Source: an uncultured Clostridia bacterium (GTDB taxonomy: Bacteria > Bacillota > Clostridia > Oscillospirales > Acutalibacteraceae). Taken from it: DNA of 64,000 nucleotides. How positions within the stretch are numbered: position 1 is the stretch's first letter; each line of letters starts with the position of its first letter. A model generated the notes under the pieces. That model ran no database searches and had not been told where the DNA came from. It was given only the letters and a program-made list of their open reading frames with translations. Both the position numbers and the translations under genes were made by a program. Below are positions 1-8,570 of this stretch, piece after piece. The DNA is taken from assembly GCA_947623175.1 (NCBI GenBank), contig CANQGK010000008.1, positions 16,657 to 80,656 on the forward strand. The letters are read 5' to 3'.

Positions 1-300
1 GGCTGTACGCCGCTGCAGGCGTTTTTTAAGGTGATAATGCCCGCGATTTCCACCGGAATTATTACGGGATTTATTATGGCATTTACCCTGTCTCTTGACG
101 ATTTTGTAATAAGCTATTTTACATGCGGCCATTATCAGACGCTCCCGATAATAATTTACAATATGACCAAAAAGTCGGTAACGCCCGATACCTACGCTCT
201 TTCAACCATTATATTCGCCTGCGTCTTCGCGCTGCTTATTATGTACAATATGCTTCAAACCAAAAGCGAAAGCAAAAAAGCGGCAAAAGCACAGCCTTAA
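1..300 (+). CDS. potC: Spermidine/putrescine ABC transporter permease PotC, 3' part (cut by window start)
   Basis: The frame is open from base 1 (no start codon inside the window) to TAA at 298-300, so only about the last 99 residues are present. The visible part is typical of PotC: the TM segment around ISTGIITGFIMAFTLSLDDF, the conserved DDFVISYF stretch, then TLPIIIYNM and a final membrane helix (ALSTIIFACVFALLIMYNML) with a Lys-rich cytoplasmic tail. PotC is one of two inner-membrane channel subunits of the polyamine importer PotABCD. potD follows 25 bp downstream, which supports the call. potA and potB must lie left of the window. Confidence 0.9.
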   Translation, partial: GCTPLQAFFKVIMPAISTGIITGFIMAFTLSLDDFVISYFTCGHYQTLPIIIYNMTKKSVTPDTYALSTIIFACVFALLIMYNMLQTKSESKKAAKAQP

Positions 301-325
301 TTTCGATTGCGAAAGGATTTGAAAA

Positions 326-1429
326 ATGAAAAAAACAACGGCTTTGGTTTTATCTGCGGCTCTTTTTCTTTGCCTTATCCTGTCGGGATGCGGCTACGAG
401 TACGCAGAGCTTGACTTAAGAAGCGAATTTTCGAGAGAGCTTGCCGGAACCACCCTTACGGTATACAATTGGGGCGAGTATATTTCGGACGGCTCCGAGG
501 GCTCCATAGACGTAAACCGCGAATTTGAAAAGCTTACGGGAATAAAGGTAAACTACCTTACCTTCGAAAGCAACGAAACCATGTATTCGCAGATCAAAAA
601 CGGCGGCGTCAATTACGATATAATAATCCCCTCCGACTATATGATAGAGCGCCTCATCCGCGAGGATATGCTGGCAAAAATCGATACCTCCACCCTTTCC
701 AACTACGACCTTATCGAAAAAAAGTACAAAAACGTCTACTTCGATCCCGAAAACGAATACAGCGTTCCTTATAACGTGGGCCTTGTGGGGGTTATATACA
801 ACAGCGCGCAGATAGGCGAGGTCGAGCCCAGCTGGAAATCGCTTTGGAACGAAAAGTATAAGGATATGGCGCTTAATTTCGATAACCCGCGCGACGCGTT
901 TATGACCGCGCAAATGATTTTGGGGCAGGACCTCAACACCACAAATCCCGACGATTGGGAGGCGGCGGCGGAGCTTCTTAAAAAAGGAAAAGCCAATTTG
1001 CAGGCCTACGTTATGGACGAGGTCTACGGCAAAATGGAAACGGGCGAGGCTTCCATAGCGCCCTACTACGCGGGGGATTATCTTACGATGGCGGAAACCA
1101 ACCCCGACCTTAAGTTCTACTACCCGACAGAGGGAACCAACATATTTATGGACTCGGTCTGCGTTATGAAAAACGCGCGCAATTACGAGGCGGCGATTAT
1201 GTATATAAACTTCCTTTTGGAGCCGGATATCGCCACCGCAAACGCCGAATATATAGGCTACGCTTCGCCGAATACCGCGGTTATCAACAACGAGGATTAC
1301 TGTTACTACCAAAACGAAATTTTATACCCCGACGAAGAGGACACCCCGCCGGTACAGTATTATCACGATATCGACGACGAAATACGAAAAAAATACGAAA
1401 TGCTTTGGATAGACATTAAACTATATTGA
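326..1429 (+). CDS. potD: Polyamine-binding lipoprotein PotD
   Basis: A 367-residue extracellular substrate-binding protein for spermidine/putrescine, delivering ligand to PotBC. It has a lipoprotein signal: Lys-rich start, hydrophobic core, lipobox LSGC near residue 22. The mature part opens with LTVYNWGEYIS, the hallmark of the PotD/PotF family, followed by the usual two-lobe solute-binding fold (YDIIIPSDYMIERL, VPYNVGLVGVIYNS, FMDSVCVMKNA). Length is normal. An AAAGGA ribosome binding site lies about 10 bp before the ATG. It is the last gene of the pot operon; a hairpin with a T run follows at 1437-1482. Confidence 0.93.
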   Translation: MKKTTALVLSAALFLCLILSGCGYEYAELDLRSEFSRELAGTTLTVYNWGEYISDGSEGSIDVNREFEKLTGIKVNYLTFESNETMYSQIKNGGVNYDIIIPSDYMIERLIREDMLAKIDTSTLSNYDLIEKKYKNVYFDPENEYSVPYNVGLVGVIYNSAQIGEVEPSWKSLWNEKYKDMALNFDNPRDAFMTAQMILGQDLNTTNPDDWEAAAELLKKGKANLQAYVMDEVYGKMETGEASIAPYYAGDYLTMAETNPDLKFYYPTEGTNIFMDSVCVMKNARNYEAAIMYINFLLEPDIATANAEYIGYASPNTAVINNEDYCYYQNEILYPDEEDTPPVQYYHDIDDEIRKKYEMLWIDIKLY

Positions 1430-1436
1430 CTTTTTT

Positions 1437-1482
1437 ATCCCCGAGGGCTTGCGGATACCCGTTGCCCGCTGGGATTTTTTTT
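1437..1482 (+). terminator. Rho-independent terminator of pot operon
   Basis: Imperfect stem ATCCCCGAGGGC / GCCCGCTGGGAT (1437-1475) followed by eight T. It lies 8 bp after the potD stop codon. Confidence 0.75.
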
Positions 1483-1508
1483 ACCTTTATAAAAATTTTA
1501 TTTAGGTA

Positions 1509-1537
1509 TTGACAGCGGCAAAAAATAGTGTTACAAT
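1509..1537 (+). promoter_or_regulatory. Sigma-A promoter of the dockerin protein gene
   Basis: TTGACA at 1509-1514, 17-bp spacer, TACAAT at 1532-1537. The predicted 5' leader is about 125 nt to the GTG at 1672. Confidence 0.75.
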
Positions 1538-1671
1538 AACAATACATAGTCAAATTGTATAATTTTTGTCGAAATATGAATTGTTCTTTTGTCATTTTAT
1601 ACAATTTTTACCTATAGTTATTCTATATTTACCTTTTTGCGATTTTACATCATTTAAAGGAGTTGTTTTAA

Positions 1672-4600
1672 GTGAAAAACATCAAAAAAATGCTGGCAGT
1701 ATTTCTTACGGTTGCGTTGCTCTTTTGCTCCGTGCCGATCATGACGGCTTTTGCGGCGGCGCCGACGATCCCGAAGTTGTCGACCGAGGATAGGAGTGTC
1801 CTCGCGTCTATAGAGCGCAGACTCGCCTATAAAACGGTTCCCGCGGGTGTGGATATGAACACCAGCACCTTATACCGCATGCAGTATCAATTCCCGAAAA
1901 CCGTTTCGGTCACGGGCGAGATTATCGACAAAACCGAGTATTTTGAAATGGACGTTTACGTAAGCGTCGACCTGCCCGAGGATACCGACGCCAAAATGTG
2001 GATTTCAAACTATTCCAACCGCAACTCCGTTCGCGGTTATATTCCGATGAACTCTTTCTCGCTTAAGGCGGGCTGGAACCACATAGTTGCAGACGTAACC
2101 GCCATAGAGGGAATTAACGGATTTAATTTTAAAACCTCCGACGAGATTAACTACGTATATTGGGAGGGCGTTCTCAGCAAGGATAATCCGGTCGAAATCG
2201 CATACGGCAACATTGCCTTTACTTATAAGGAGCATCCCGAGGATGTGCCCGCTCCCGAATACACCCAAAAAGTAATCAAATCCACGACCTCCGACCTCAA
2301 AGGTGAAAAGGACGAGACGGCGGGCGACGGCTTTTTCGCCGCCGAGACCTACTATGACGCCTTTGCGGATATGGCGGGTAATCCTTTTAATCTTACCGTC
2401 GGCGAAAATCTCGAATTTTCGATCTTTACCGACACTGCCGACAGCTTCGATATAGCGCTCGGCTCGGGAAACGAATTTCTCGATAGCCTTTCAAAAACCA
2501 AAAACATAACTCTTAAAATAGGCTGGAACTTTATCGTCCTTCCGATAACCGACGAATTTAAAACGGCGGTTGACGTATCGTCCGATTACGATCCGACGGC
2601 GGTGAGCGGTATAGTTATAAAGGGGGCAAAGGGCGGATATATTCGCCTTACCAATATTGCTTTGACCCGCGAAGCGCCCTTGGCCGAGGATACTTACGAA
2701 AACGAACTTATCGATTATTCGGAAACTATCACCGAAAAGACATGGGCGGGCTCGCAGGAGGGCGATATTTACTCCTCAAATAACAATCAGGACCGTCTGT
2801 TTATATCCCTCGGCAAGACTATCGATATTACCGAGGCCGATTCCGTCGAATTCGATATCTACGTAAGCGCCAAAATGCAGGACCTAACCATGTGGATCTG
2901 CAATGATTTTGACGCCACCGGCCGTATAGCCTACATAGTTCCCTTCAGCGGCGCCAAAATCGGCTGGAATCACTTTGTAATCAATCTTTCCGCCTTTTCT
3001 GCTACCGATGGCGATATGGACAAAACGAATTGGACCGGCATATTCTTCGGCGGAGATCCGAACGCCGCCGGCGTTGAGCTTACCGTAAAGCTTACGAATA
3101 TAGGCGCTTCTAAAACCTGTCCGGATATGCATAATACCTATATCCCCGTCGACGACCACCCGCTTGAGGGCGTGCAATCGGTAGGCACGTCTACCACCGT
3201 ACCCGCGGGCGCGGACCTTTACCCCACCTATCAGATGTGGAAACAGGGATTTAACATGGACGTTTCCAAAGCCGAGTATATTGAGCTTGATATTTACGTA
3301 TCAAACGATACCGAAAATACGTTGTCCATGTGGACCGCTACCGACGGCGCCGCCGACCGAGGACGATATACGATTCCGATCCTTAAAAAGGGCTGGAATC
3401 ACGTCGTAATAGACCTTGCGCTCGATTTGGCTTGGTCAAACGGTTCTTGGTCAAAGGATACCTTCAAAACCTGGAGCGGCTTCTTTTTTCAGGGTACTCC
3501 GAGCCAAACGTCCGAAGTTACCTTTAAATTTGCAAACATAGCCGTCACTACCGACGAATATCTTTACAACGCCCCGCATACCGTTTATATTCCGGTAGAC
3601 GAACCCTTAAGCGGCGCGCAGAAATTGGGTACCCCCTCCACCGTACCCGTCGGCGCGGGCCTTTACCCCACCTATCAGATGTGGAAACAGGGATTTAACA
3701 TGGACGTTTCCAAAGCCGAGTATATTGAGCTTGATATTTACGCGTCGGAGGCTACCGAGAACGAAATCGGCATCTGGACCGCTACCGACGGCACCGTCGA
3801 TCGTGCGAAATATCGCATACCGATACTCGAAAAGGGCTGGAATCACGTCGTAGTAGACCTCGCAAAAGACCTGCTGACTTCAAACGGCTCCTGGAGCAGA
3901 GCGGCCTTCACCACCTGGCGCGGATTCTTCTTTGAGGGTACCCCGAGCACAACAAATACTGTCACCTTTAAGGTTGCCAACCTGACCGCTACCAAATTCC
4001 CGCCCGATCCCGCAAACGAGCACACCGCGATTTTCGACTGCACCGAAATTTACAGCAACAGAGATTACGCCGAAGGTTCGTTTGACACGGGCTATATGGA
4101 ATTTGCCGACAGCCTTAATTTCAACAAAGCGGATAACGTCGAGTTCCATATTTATATCCAAACGAACATTACCGACGATATCACGGTAACAATCAAGGGC
4201 GCGCGCTCCTCGAGCACGGCGACGGCGGTTATTTCTCCCGAAAAATACGCTCTTAAAGCCGGCTGGCAGCATATTGTACTGCCGATATCCGAATTTACCC
4301 TCGGCGACGGCATGAGCCTCGGCGCGGTTAAGAGCATTGCCTTCAGCGGCAGCTTTGACACGGAAAAGGGCGAAATTTTCAAATTCGCGGCGGCAAACCT
4401 CGCCCTTACCGTTATCGAGTCCGCAAAAGAGGAAATGACCTACAATGGCGTCGTTTTAAGCAAATATGAAGCTTACGAAAACGAGATCATCCCCGCGGCG
4501 GAGGATTTGGCAAATACCCTTACTCCCATCTCGCTCGATCCCGTTACCCTGCCCACCAAGGTAGATCTCGACAGCGTAGATTATATCGAAATGAATCTTT

Positions 4601-5064
4601 ACGTGACCTCCAAATGCGATCTCACCTTTAAGTTCAACTCCACCGACCTTGCGGAGGATACGATTTACGAGGAAGCCGACGCCTACTATACCCTTAAAGA
4701 CCTTAAATACGGCTGGAACAAGATATGCATTCCCAAGGAGTCGCTGATTGCCAACAGCTGGTTTAATCCTTCCGCCGTAAATTACCTCTACTTCTCCGGC
4801 GTTCCGGCGGCGGCTTACGATGTTACCCTCACCGTAGAGGACCTGGCGCTCACCTCGGCAACCCGAACTGCCGCCGTTATAGCCGGCGACTACAACGACG
4901 ACGGCGCGGTTGATATAAGAGACGTTATCCGTACCCGCAAATATCAGCTTGAGGGCGAAAACGAATGGTTCTTAAACGCCGCCGAGGTTGACGGCGCGCA
5001 AAACGGCGTTATCGATTCGCTGGATATCGTAGCTCTGAAAAAGCTTTTGTTTACGGTGTTTTGA
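1672..5064 (+). CDS. Secreted multi-module beta-sandwich protein with C-terminal type I dockerin
   Basis: A 1130-residue exported protein starting at GTG behind AAAGGAG. Residues 1-28 are a signal peptide ending at AFA. About seven related modules of 130-150 residues follow (starting near residues 40, 200, 343, 500, 650, 787 and 920), each with a VEFDIYVS-type strand, a conserved GWNH motif and an F-x-N-I-A/G-type final strand; they look like carbohydrate-binding or adhesive beta-sandwich domains. Residues 1070-1130 form a dockerin with two Ca-binding loops (DYNDDGAVDIRDV and DGAQNGVIDSLDIVALKKLL), which would plug the protein into a cohesin on a scaffold or cell wall protein. No catalytic domain is recognised. 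Modules 4 and 5 are a recent duplication. No cohesin gene is in the window. Confidence 0.75.
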   Translation: MKNIKKMLAVFLTVALLFCSVPIMTAFAAAPTIPKLSTEDRSVLASIERRLAYKTVPAGVDMNTSTLYRMQYQFPKTVSVTGEIIDKTEYFEMDVYVSVDLPEDTDAKMWISNYSNRNSVRGYIPMNSFSLKAGWNHIVADVTAIEGINGFNFKTSDEINYVYWEGVLSKDNPVEIAYGNIAFTYKEHPEDVPAPEYTQKVIKSTTSDLKGEKDETAGDGFFAAETYYDAFADMAGNPFNLTVGENLEFSIFTDTADSFDIALGSGNEFLDSLSKTKNITLKIGWNFIVLPITDEFKTAVDVSSDYDPTAVSGIVIKGAKGGYIRLTNIALTREAPLAEDTYENELIDYSETITEKTWAGSQEGDIYSSNNNQDRLFISLGKTIDITEADSVEFDIYVSAKMQDLTMWICNDFDATGRIAYIVPFSGAKIGWNHFVINLSAFSATDGDMDKTNWTGIFFGGDPNAAGVELTVKLTNIGASKTCPDMHNTYIPVDDHPLEGVQSVGTSTTVPAGADLYPTYQMWKQGFNMDVSKAEYIELDIYVSNDTENTLSMWTATDGAADRGRYTIPILKKGWNHVVIDLALDLAWSNGSWSKDTFKTWSGFFFQGTPSQTSEVTFKFANIAVTTDEYLYNAPHTVYIPVDEPLSGAQKLGTPSTVPVGAGLYPTYQMWKQGFNMDVSKAEYIELDIYASEATENEIGIWTATDGTVDRAKYRIPILEKGWNHVVVDLAKDLLTSNGSWSRAAFTTWRGFFFEGTPSTTNTVTFKVANLTATKFPPDPANEHTAIFDCTEIYSNRDYAEGSFDTGYMEFADSLNFNKADNVEFHIYIQTNITDDITVTIKGARSSSTATAVISPEKYALKAGWQHIVLPISEFTLGDGMSLGAVKSIAFSGSFDTEKGEIFKFAAANLALTVIESAKEEMTYNGVVLSKYEAYENEIIPAAEDLANTLTPISLDPVTLPTKVDLDSVDYIEMNLYVTSKCDLTFKFNSTDLAEDTIYEEADAYYTLKDLKYGWNKICIPKESLIANSWFNPSAVNYLYFSGVPAAAYDVTLTVEDLALTSATRTAAVIAGDYNDDGAVDIRDVIRTRKYQLEGENEWFLNAAEVDGAQNGVIDSLDIVALKKLLFTVF

Positions 5065-5190
5065 TAATTCAATAATTCTTTGATTTGCGGCATTCGCGCA
5101 AATTTCGGCGAAAGCCGACTTTAAATTCCGATTTCTCCTTTTTAACAGTCGGTGTAATCATATTACATTGACTACCCCCCTTTCCGAAAG

Positions 5191-5232
5191 CGACTGCAAG
5201 CCAACCTTAAACGGACGGCTTGCAGTCGTTTT
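5191..5232 (+). terminator. Rho-independent terminator after dockerin protein gene
   Basis: Perfect 12-bp stem CGACTGCAAGCC / GGCTTGCAGTCG with a 14-nt loop, followed by TTTTCG and further T-rich sequence. Confidence 0.85.
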
Positions 5233-5257
5233 CGTATTCTTTTCATATTCTTTTTTA

Positions 5258-5285
5258 TTGACAATTTCGCTAAATAGAGTATAAT
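5258..5285 (+). promoter_or_regulatory. Consensus sigma-A promoter for the three-gene sugar-phosphate cluster
   Basis: TTGACA (5258-5263), 16-bp spacer, TATAAT (5280-5285): both hexamers are perfect consensus. The start codon of the first gene is at 5329, giving a short leader. Confidence 0.85.
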
Positions 5286-5328
5286 TAATTTGTTGACTTT
5301 ATTTAATGCAAATTCGGAGGTAGATACT

Positions 5329-6294
5329 GTGTTTGAACCAAAATCGTTGGATTTTTCGGGAATAAAAACCTTCAGCGCAAAGGGGCGGCATAATCTGGTA
5401 CTTGTGGACGAACTGCGCGTTCCCTTCGCTTGTGACGACCGATTATCGGACGTAAAGGAGCTCGAGATTCTCGCGCAGAAAATGCTCGCGGCGCGTAAAT
5501 CGGGCAAGGGCATAACCTGCTTTATAGGCGCGCACGTTATAAAGTGCGGGCTCAGCCGTTACCTTATCTGGCTTATGGAAAACGGCTTCATAACCCACCT
5601 TGCGTCTAACGGAGCCGGCTCAATACACGACTTTGAATTGGCGTATCTCGGCGGCACCTCGGAGCATGTGCCCACCGCTATCGAGGACGGAAGCTTCGGC
5701 ATGTGGGAGGAAACCGGCGGCTGGATGAACGAAGCTGTAAAGGCGGGCGACAAATCGGGCTTCGGCTACGGTCAGAGCCTTGCGGAGTACGTGGACGCTC
5801 ACCCCGACCGCTTCCCCTACCGCGACAGCTGTGTTTTTTACAACGCCTTTAAGCTCGGTATTCCCGCAACCTACCACATAACCATGGGCACCGACATAAT
5901 CCACCAGCACCCCACGGCCGATTTCGGCGCCCTCGGACGGACGAGCGGCAGAGATTTCCACTACTTCTGCCATTCGCTTACCGCGCTCGACGAGGACGGC
6001 GTACATCTCAATATAGGCTCGGCGGTAACCGGCGCGGAGGTGTTTTTAAAAGCGCTTTCAATCTGCCGCAACCTCGGAATAGGACTGCACAAGATCACCA
6101 CGGCGAATTTCGACATCGTTCCCCTCGGGGATTATAAAACCGACGTGGGCAAGGATACCTTCGAATACTACTACCGCCCGCGCAAAAACATAATAAACCG
6201 CCCGGTATCGCTCGGCGGAACGGGGCTTTATATCTGCGAAAACCACCAAAAATCCGTGCCCACGCTGTGCGCACTGCTTAAAGAGGGAATGTAA
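5329..6294 (+). CDS. Deoxyhypusine-synthase-like protein of unknown function
   Basis: About 321 residues from GTG 5329; this start is chosen because GGAGG at 5316-5320 sits 8 bp before it, whereas a longer in-frame reading from 5290 has no ribosome binding site and would overlap the promoter. Motifs: FIGAHVIKCGLSRYL, then HLASNGAGSIHDFELA, GGTSEHVPTAIEDGSFGMWEET, and near the end GDYKTDVGKDTFEYYYRP. The G-A-H...K pattern and N-G-A-x-x-I-H-D-x-E box resemble deoxyhypusine synthase-fold proteins (NAD-binding), but bacteria lack eIF5A-type deoxyhypusine, so true activity is unknown. It is tightly coupled to a PfkB-type kinase (TAATG overlap) and a HAD phosphatase, suggesting a sugar-phosphate or nucleotide-sugar role. 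Fold assignment is from memory of motifs. Confidence 0.55.
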   Translation: MFEPKSLDFSGIKTFSAKGRHNLVLVDELRVPFACDDRLSDVKELEILAQKMLAARKSGKGITCFIGAHVIKCGLSRYLIWLMENGFITHLASNGAGSIHDFELAYLGGTSEHVPTAIEDGSFGMWEETGGWMNEAVKAGDKSGFGYGQSLAEYVDAHPDRFPYRDSCVFYNAFKLGIPATYHITMGTDIIHQHPTADFGALGRTSGRDFHYFCHSLTALDEDGVHLNIGSAVTGAEVFLKALSICRNLGIGLHKITTANFDIVPLGDYKTDVGKDTFEYYYRPRKNIINRPVSLGGTGLYICENHQKSVPTLCALLKEGM

Positions 6295-7325
6295 TGCTTG
6301 AAGTAAATTTAACCGAAGAACGACTCGAAAGTATATCCGATAAGATAAGCGACGTAAAGGTTTGCGTAGTGGGCGACGTCTGTATGGACGTTTATTGGCA
6401 GGCGGACCTTACCAAAAGCCGCATATCGCGTGAGACGCCCCACTTCCCGCTGCCCGTAGTAAGGGAAACCTTTTCGCCGGGCGCCGGCGGTAACGTAATG
6501 CAAAACGTCAAGGCCCTGGAGCCGGGCGAGCTTTTATGCGTTTCCGCCGCGAGCGACGATTGGCGCGGTATGCTCCTGCGCTCATGGTTTTCAAAAAACG
6601 GCATAGACGACGGCAAAATAATAACCCGCACCCGCGGTATAACTCCCGCCTATTGTAAGCCCCTGCGAAAGGGTATATCCGACCTTGTTTACGAGGACCC
6701 GCGCATAGATTTTGAGAATTTCGAGCCGCTCTGCCGCGAGGACGAGGACGCTTTGCTCGCGGCTCTCGACGAAGCGGCGGCAGGGGCGGATATTTTGGCG
6801 GTATCGGATCAATTTGATTTCGGCGTAATAACCCCGCGGGTACGCGAGCGGATTTTAGAGCTTGCAAAGGATATGCCCGTCGTGGCGGACAGCCGTGAAA
6901 ACGCCTTAAAATACCCCGGCTGTATAATAAAGCCGAATGAGGTCGAGTCCGCGCGGGCGGTGGGCGTTGAACCGAACGAATACCTAAGCCTTGACGATTA
7001 CTGCGAGATAACCCGCAAGCTTCAAAAGCAGAACGGCGCCCCCGTTATCGTGACCCTCGGCAGCGCGGGATCCCTCTGGTGCGACGGCAATACCCTTTTA
7101 CACGCGCCTGCCGCCGACGCAAAACCGCCGGTAGATACCGTGGGCGCGGGCGACACCTTTTTGTCGGCGTTTTGCTGTGCATACGCCGCATGCCGCGACG
7201 GCGGACTTGCCTGCGCTTATGCCAACCTCGCGTCGGGCGTTACCATTAAAAAAATCGGCACTACGGGAACCGCCACGAGGGCGGAAATTGCCGAAAAACG
7301 GAGGGAAAGCGCTTATGAACTTTAA
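6294..7325 (+). CDS. PfkB-family carbohydrate kinase (RfaE/HldE N-domain-like)
   Basis: A 343-residue ribokinase-fold kinase. The N-terminal part (VKVCVVGDVCMDVYWQADL, RISRETPHFPLPVVRETFSPGAGGNV) closely follows the D-beta-D-heptose-7-phosphate kinase subgroup. The C-terminal PfkB signature DTVGAGDTFLSAF near residue 282 contains the catalytic Asp (G-A-G-D) and anion hole. It would phosphorylate a sugar or sugar phosphate with ATP. The ATG overlaps the preceding TAA by one base (TAATG), so translation is coupled. No nucleotidyltransferase domain is fused, unlike enterobacterial HldE. Substrate cannot be told from sequence. Confidence 0.8.
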   Translation: MLEVNLTEERLESISDKISDVKVCVVGDVCMDVYWQADLTKSRISRETPHFPLPVVRETFSPGAGGNVMQNVKALEPGELLCVSAASDDWRGMLLRSWFSKNGIDDGKIITRTRGITPAYCKPLRKGISDLVYEDPRIDFENFEPLCREDEDALLAALDEAAAGADILAVSDQFDFGVITPRVRERILELAKDMPVVADSRENALKYPGCIIKPNEVESARAVGVEPNEYLSLDDYCEITRKLQKQNGAPVIVTLGSAGSLWCDGNTLLHAPAADAKPPVDTVGAGDTFLSAFCCAYAACRDGGLACAYANLASGVTIKKIGTTGTATRAEIAEKRRESAYEL

Positions 7326-8136
7326 AAATATCGAAATTCTTAACCCGGAGCGCATACCGAAACGTACCGTAAAGGCGGCGGTTTTCGATTTTGACGGCAC
7401 GATCTCAACCCTTCGCTGCGGCTGGGAGCAGGTGATGAAGCCGCTTATGCTCGAGTATATATATGCGGGAAAAATCACCCCCGAAACCGAAAAAGCGGTC
7501 GACGATTACATCGACGCCTCTACCGGCATACAGACCATTTACCAAATGGAGTGGCTTAAAGGACAGGCGGATAAATCGGGTAACTCCGACCCCTCGCACG
7601 ACGCGTGGTGGTATAAGGACCGCTACAACGAGCGGCTTATGGAGCAGGTGAACGCCCGACTTTTAAAGCTCGAATCGGGCGAGGAACGGGCGGAAAACTT
7701 CCTTATAAAAGGCGCGAAAGAGTTTTTAAAAGCGCTTAAAGCCGCCGGCGTAGAGCTGTATCTTGCCAGCGGAACCGATGACCGCGACGTCCATCGCGAA
7801 GCGGCGGCGCTCGGCGTAGCGGATTATTTCTCGCAGATAAAGGGCGCGCCGGAGCGAAAAGCCGACTGCTCCAAGGAAGCCGTGCTTAAGGATATTATCG
7901 AAACCCGCGGACTTTTGGGCGAGGAGCTTTTGGTTGTGGGCGACGGCAAGGTGGAGATCGCCCTCGGCGCACAGCGCGGCGCCTTCACCATCGGTACCGC
8001 CACGGACGAGCAAGCCCTTTTCGGGGTAAACCCCGTAAAACGCGAACGCCTCTTGCAGGCGGGAGCCGACGCGATAATCGGCGATTTCGAGGATACCGAA
8101 GAGCTTGCAAGCCTGCTTTCCCTGCCCATAGCTTGA
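7315..8136 (+). CDS. HAD-superfamily phosphatase, subfamily IA-like
   Basis: 273 residues from ATG 7315, chosen because GGAGGG at 7300-7305 lies 9 bp upstream; the frame is open further 5' but that part overlaps the kinase gene out of frame. Motif I AVFDFDGTIS (residues about 23-32) has both catalytic Asp; motif II LASGTDD lies near 148; the Lys of motif III is in the APERKADCSKEA region; motif IV is VVGDGKVEIALGAQ. A helical cap lies between motifs I and II. It overlaps the kinase gene by 11 bp. Predicted to remove phosphate from a product of the kinase or the DHS-like protein; the natural substrate is unknown. Confidence 0.8.
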   Translation: MNFKNIEILNPERIPKRTVKAAVFDFDGTISTLRCGWEQVMKPLMLEYIYAGKITPETEKAVDDYIDASTGIQTIYQMEWLKGQADKSGNSDPSHDAWWYKDRYNERLMEQVNARLLKLESGEERAENFLIKGAKEFLKALKAAGVELYLASGTDDRDVHREAAALGVADYFSQIKGAPERKADCSKEAVLKDIIETRGLLGEELLVVGDGKVEIALGAQRGAFTIGTATDEQALFGVNPVKRERLLQAGADAIIGDFEDTEELASLLSLPIA

Positions 8137-8257
8137 CACAGATTTATGTATTTCGGATAAAATCCCGATTTTTCCGATAATTCGGGTGAATTTTTCACAA
8201 AATACGGAAATTTTTTCGTTCTTTAAGCCGATTTTAGTTACAAAGCTTATACCGGCG

Positions 8258-8285
8258 TTGACTTTTTCGGAAAAAGCGGTATAAT
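8258..8285 (+). promoter_or_regulatory. Sigma-A promoter of small membrane protein gene
   Basis: TTGACT (8258-8263), 16-bp spacer, TATAAT (8280-8285). Confidence 0.75.
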
Positions 8286-8330
8286 ATATTACAGATACCG
8301 CATTATCTCTTTTGAAAAGGAGCAGCAAAG

Positions 8331-8507
8331 ATGAAAAAAATTTTTAAAGCCTTTATCGCCGTTATGGCATTTTTAGGTACGGCTTTCGGCGCCCTTTTAA
8401 TTTTTGATAAAATCGCAAATAAAAACCGCATCAAGGGCGATTACCTCGAATGCGAAGCCGAAGACGCCGACCCCGACTACCCCGATTCCCCGGACGATCC
8501 CCAATAA
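8331..8507 (+). CDS. 58-residue single-pass membrane peptide, function unknown
   Basis: A short ORF (ATG 8331, TAA 8505-8507) with its own promoter, an AAAAGGAG ribosome binding site 8 bp before the start and a terminator hairpin right after the stop, so it is a genuine small gene. It starts MKKIFKAFIAVMAFL, continues as one hydrophobic segment to about residue 25, and ends in a Pro/Asp-rich acidic tail (DADPDYPDSPDDP). This is the build of a small membrane-anchored peptide with an acidic tail. I do not recognise a family. Confidence 0.7.
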   Translation: MKKIFKAFIAVMAFLGTAFGALLIFDKIANKNRIKGDYLECEAEDADPDYPDSPDDPQ

Positions 8508-8513
8508 CCCACA

Positions 8514-8543
8514 AAAGCGACGCTCCCAAAGCGCCGCTTTTTT
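8514..8543 (+). terminator. Terminator of small membrane peptide gene
   Basis: Stem AAAGCGaCGCT / AGCGcCGCTTT with a CCCAA loop, followed by TTT. Confidence 0.7.
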
Positions 8544-8570
8544 ATTTTCCTTTTTTAAGACTATAAAACA

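Noticed and set aside
416..1312. 298-codon open frame on the minus strand inside potD
   Set aside because: It is antisense to a clear PotD protein, has no ribosome binding site or recognisable domain, and its composition (repetitive Val/Tyr/Arg) is that of a mirror frame.
7177..7314. Extended N-terminus of the HAD phosphatase
   Set aside because: It overlaps the kinase gene out of frame, does not resemble HAD proteins, and GGAGGG stands right before ATG 7315.
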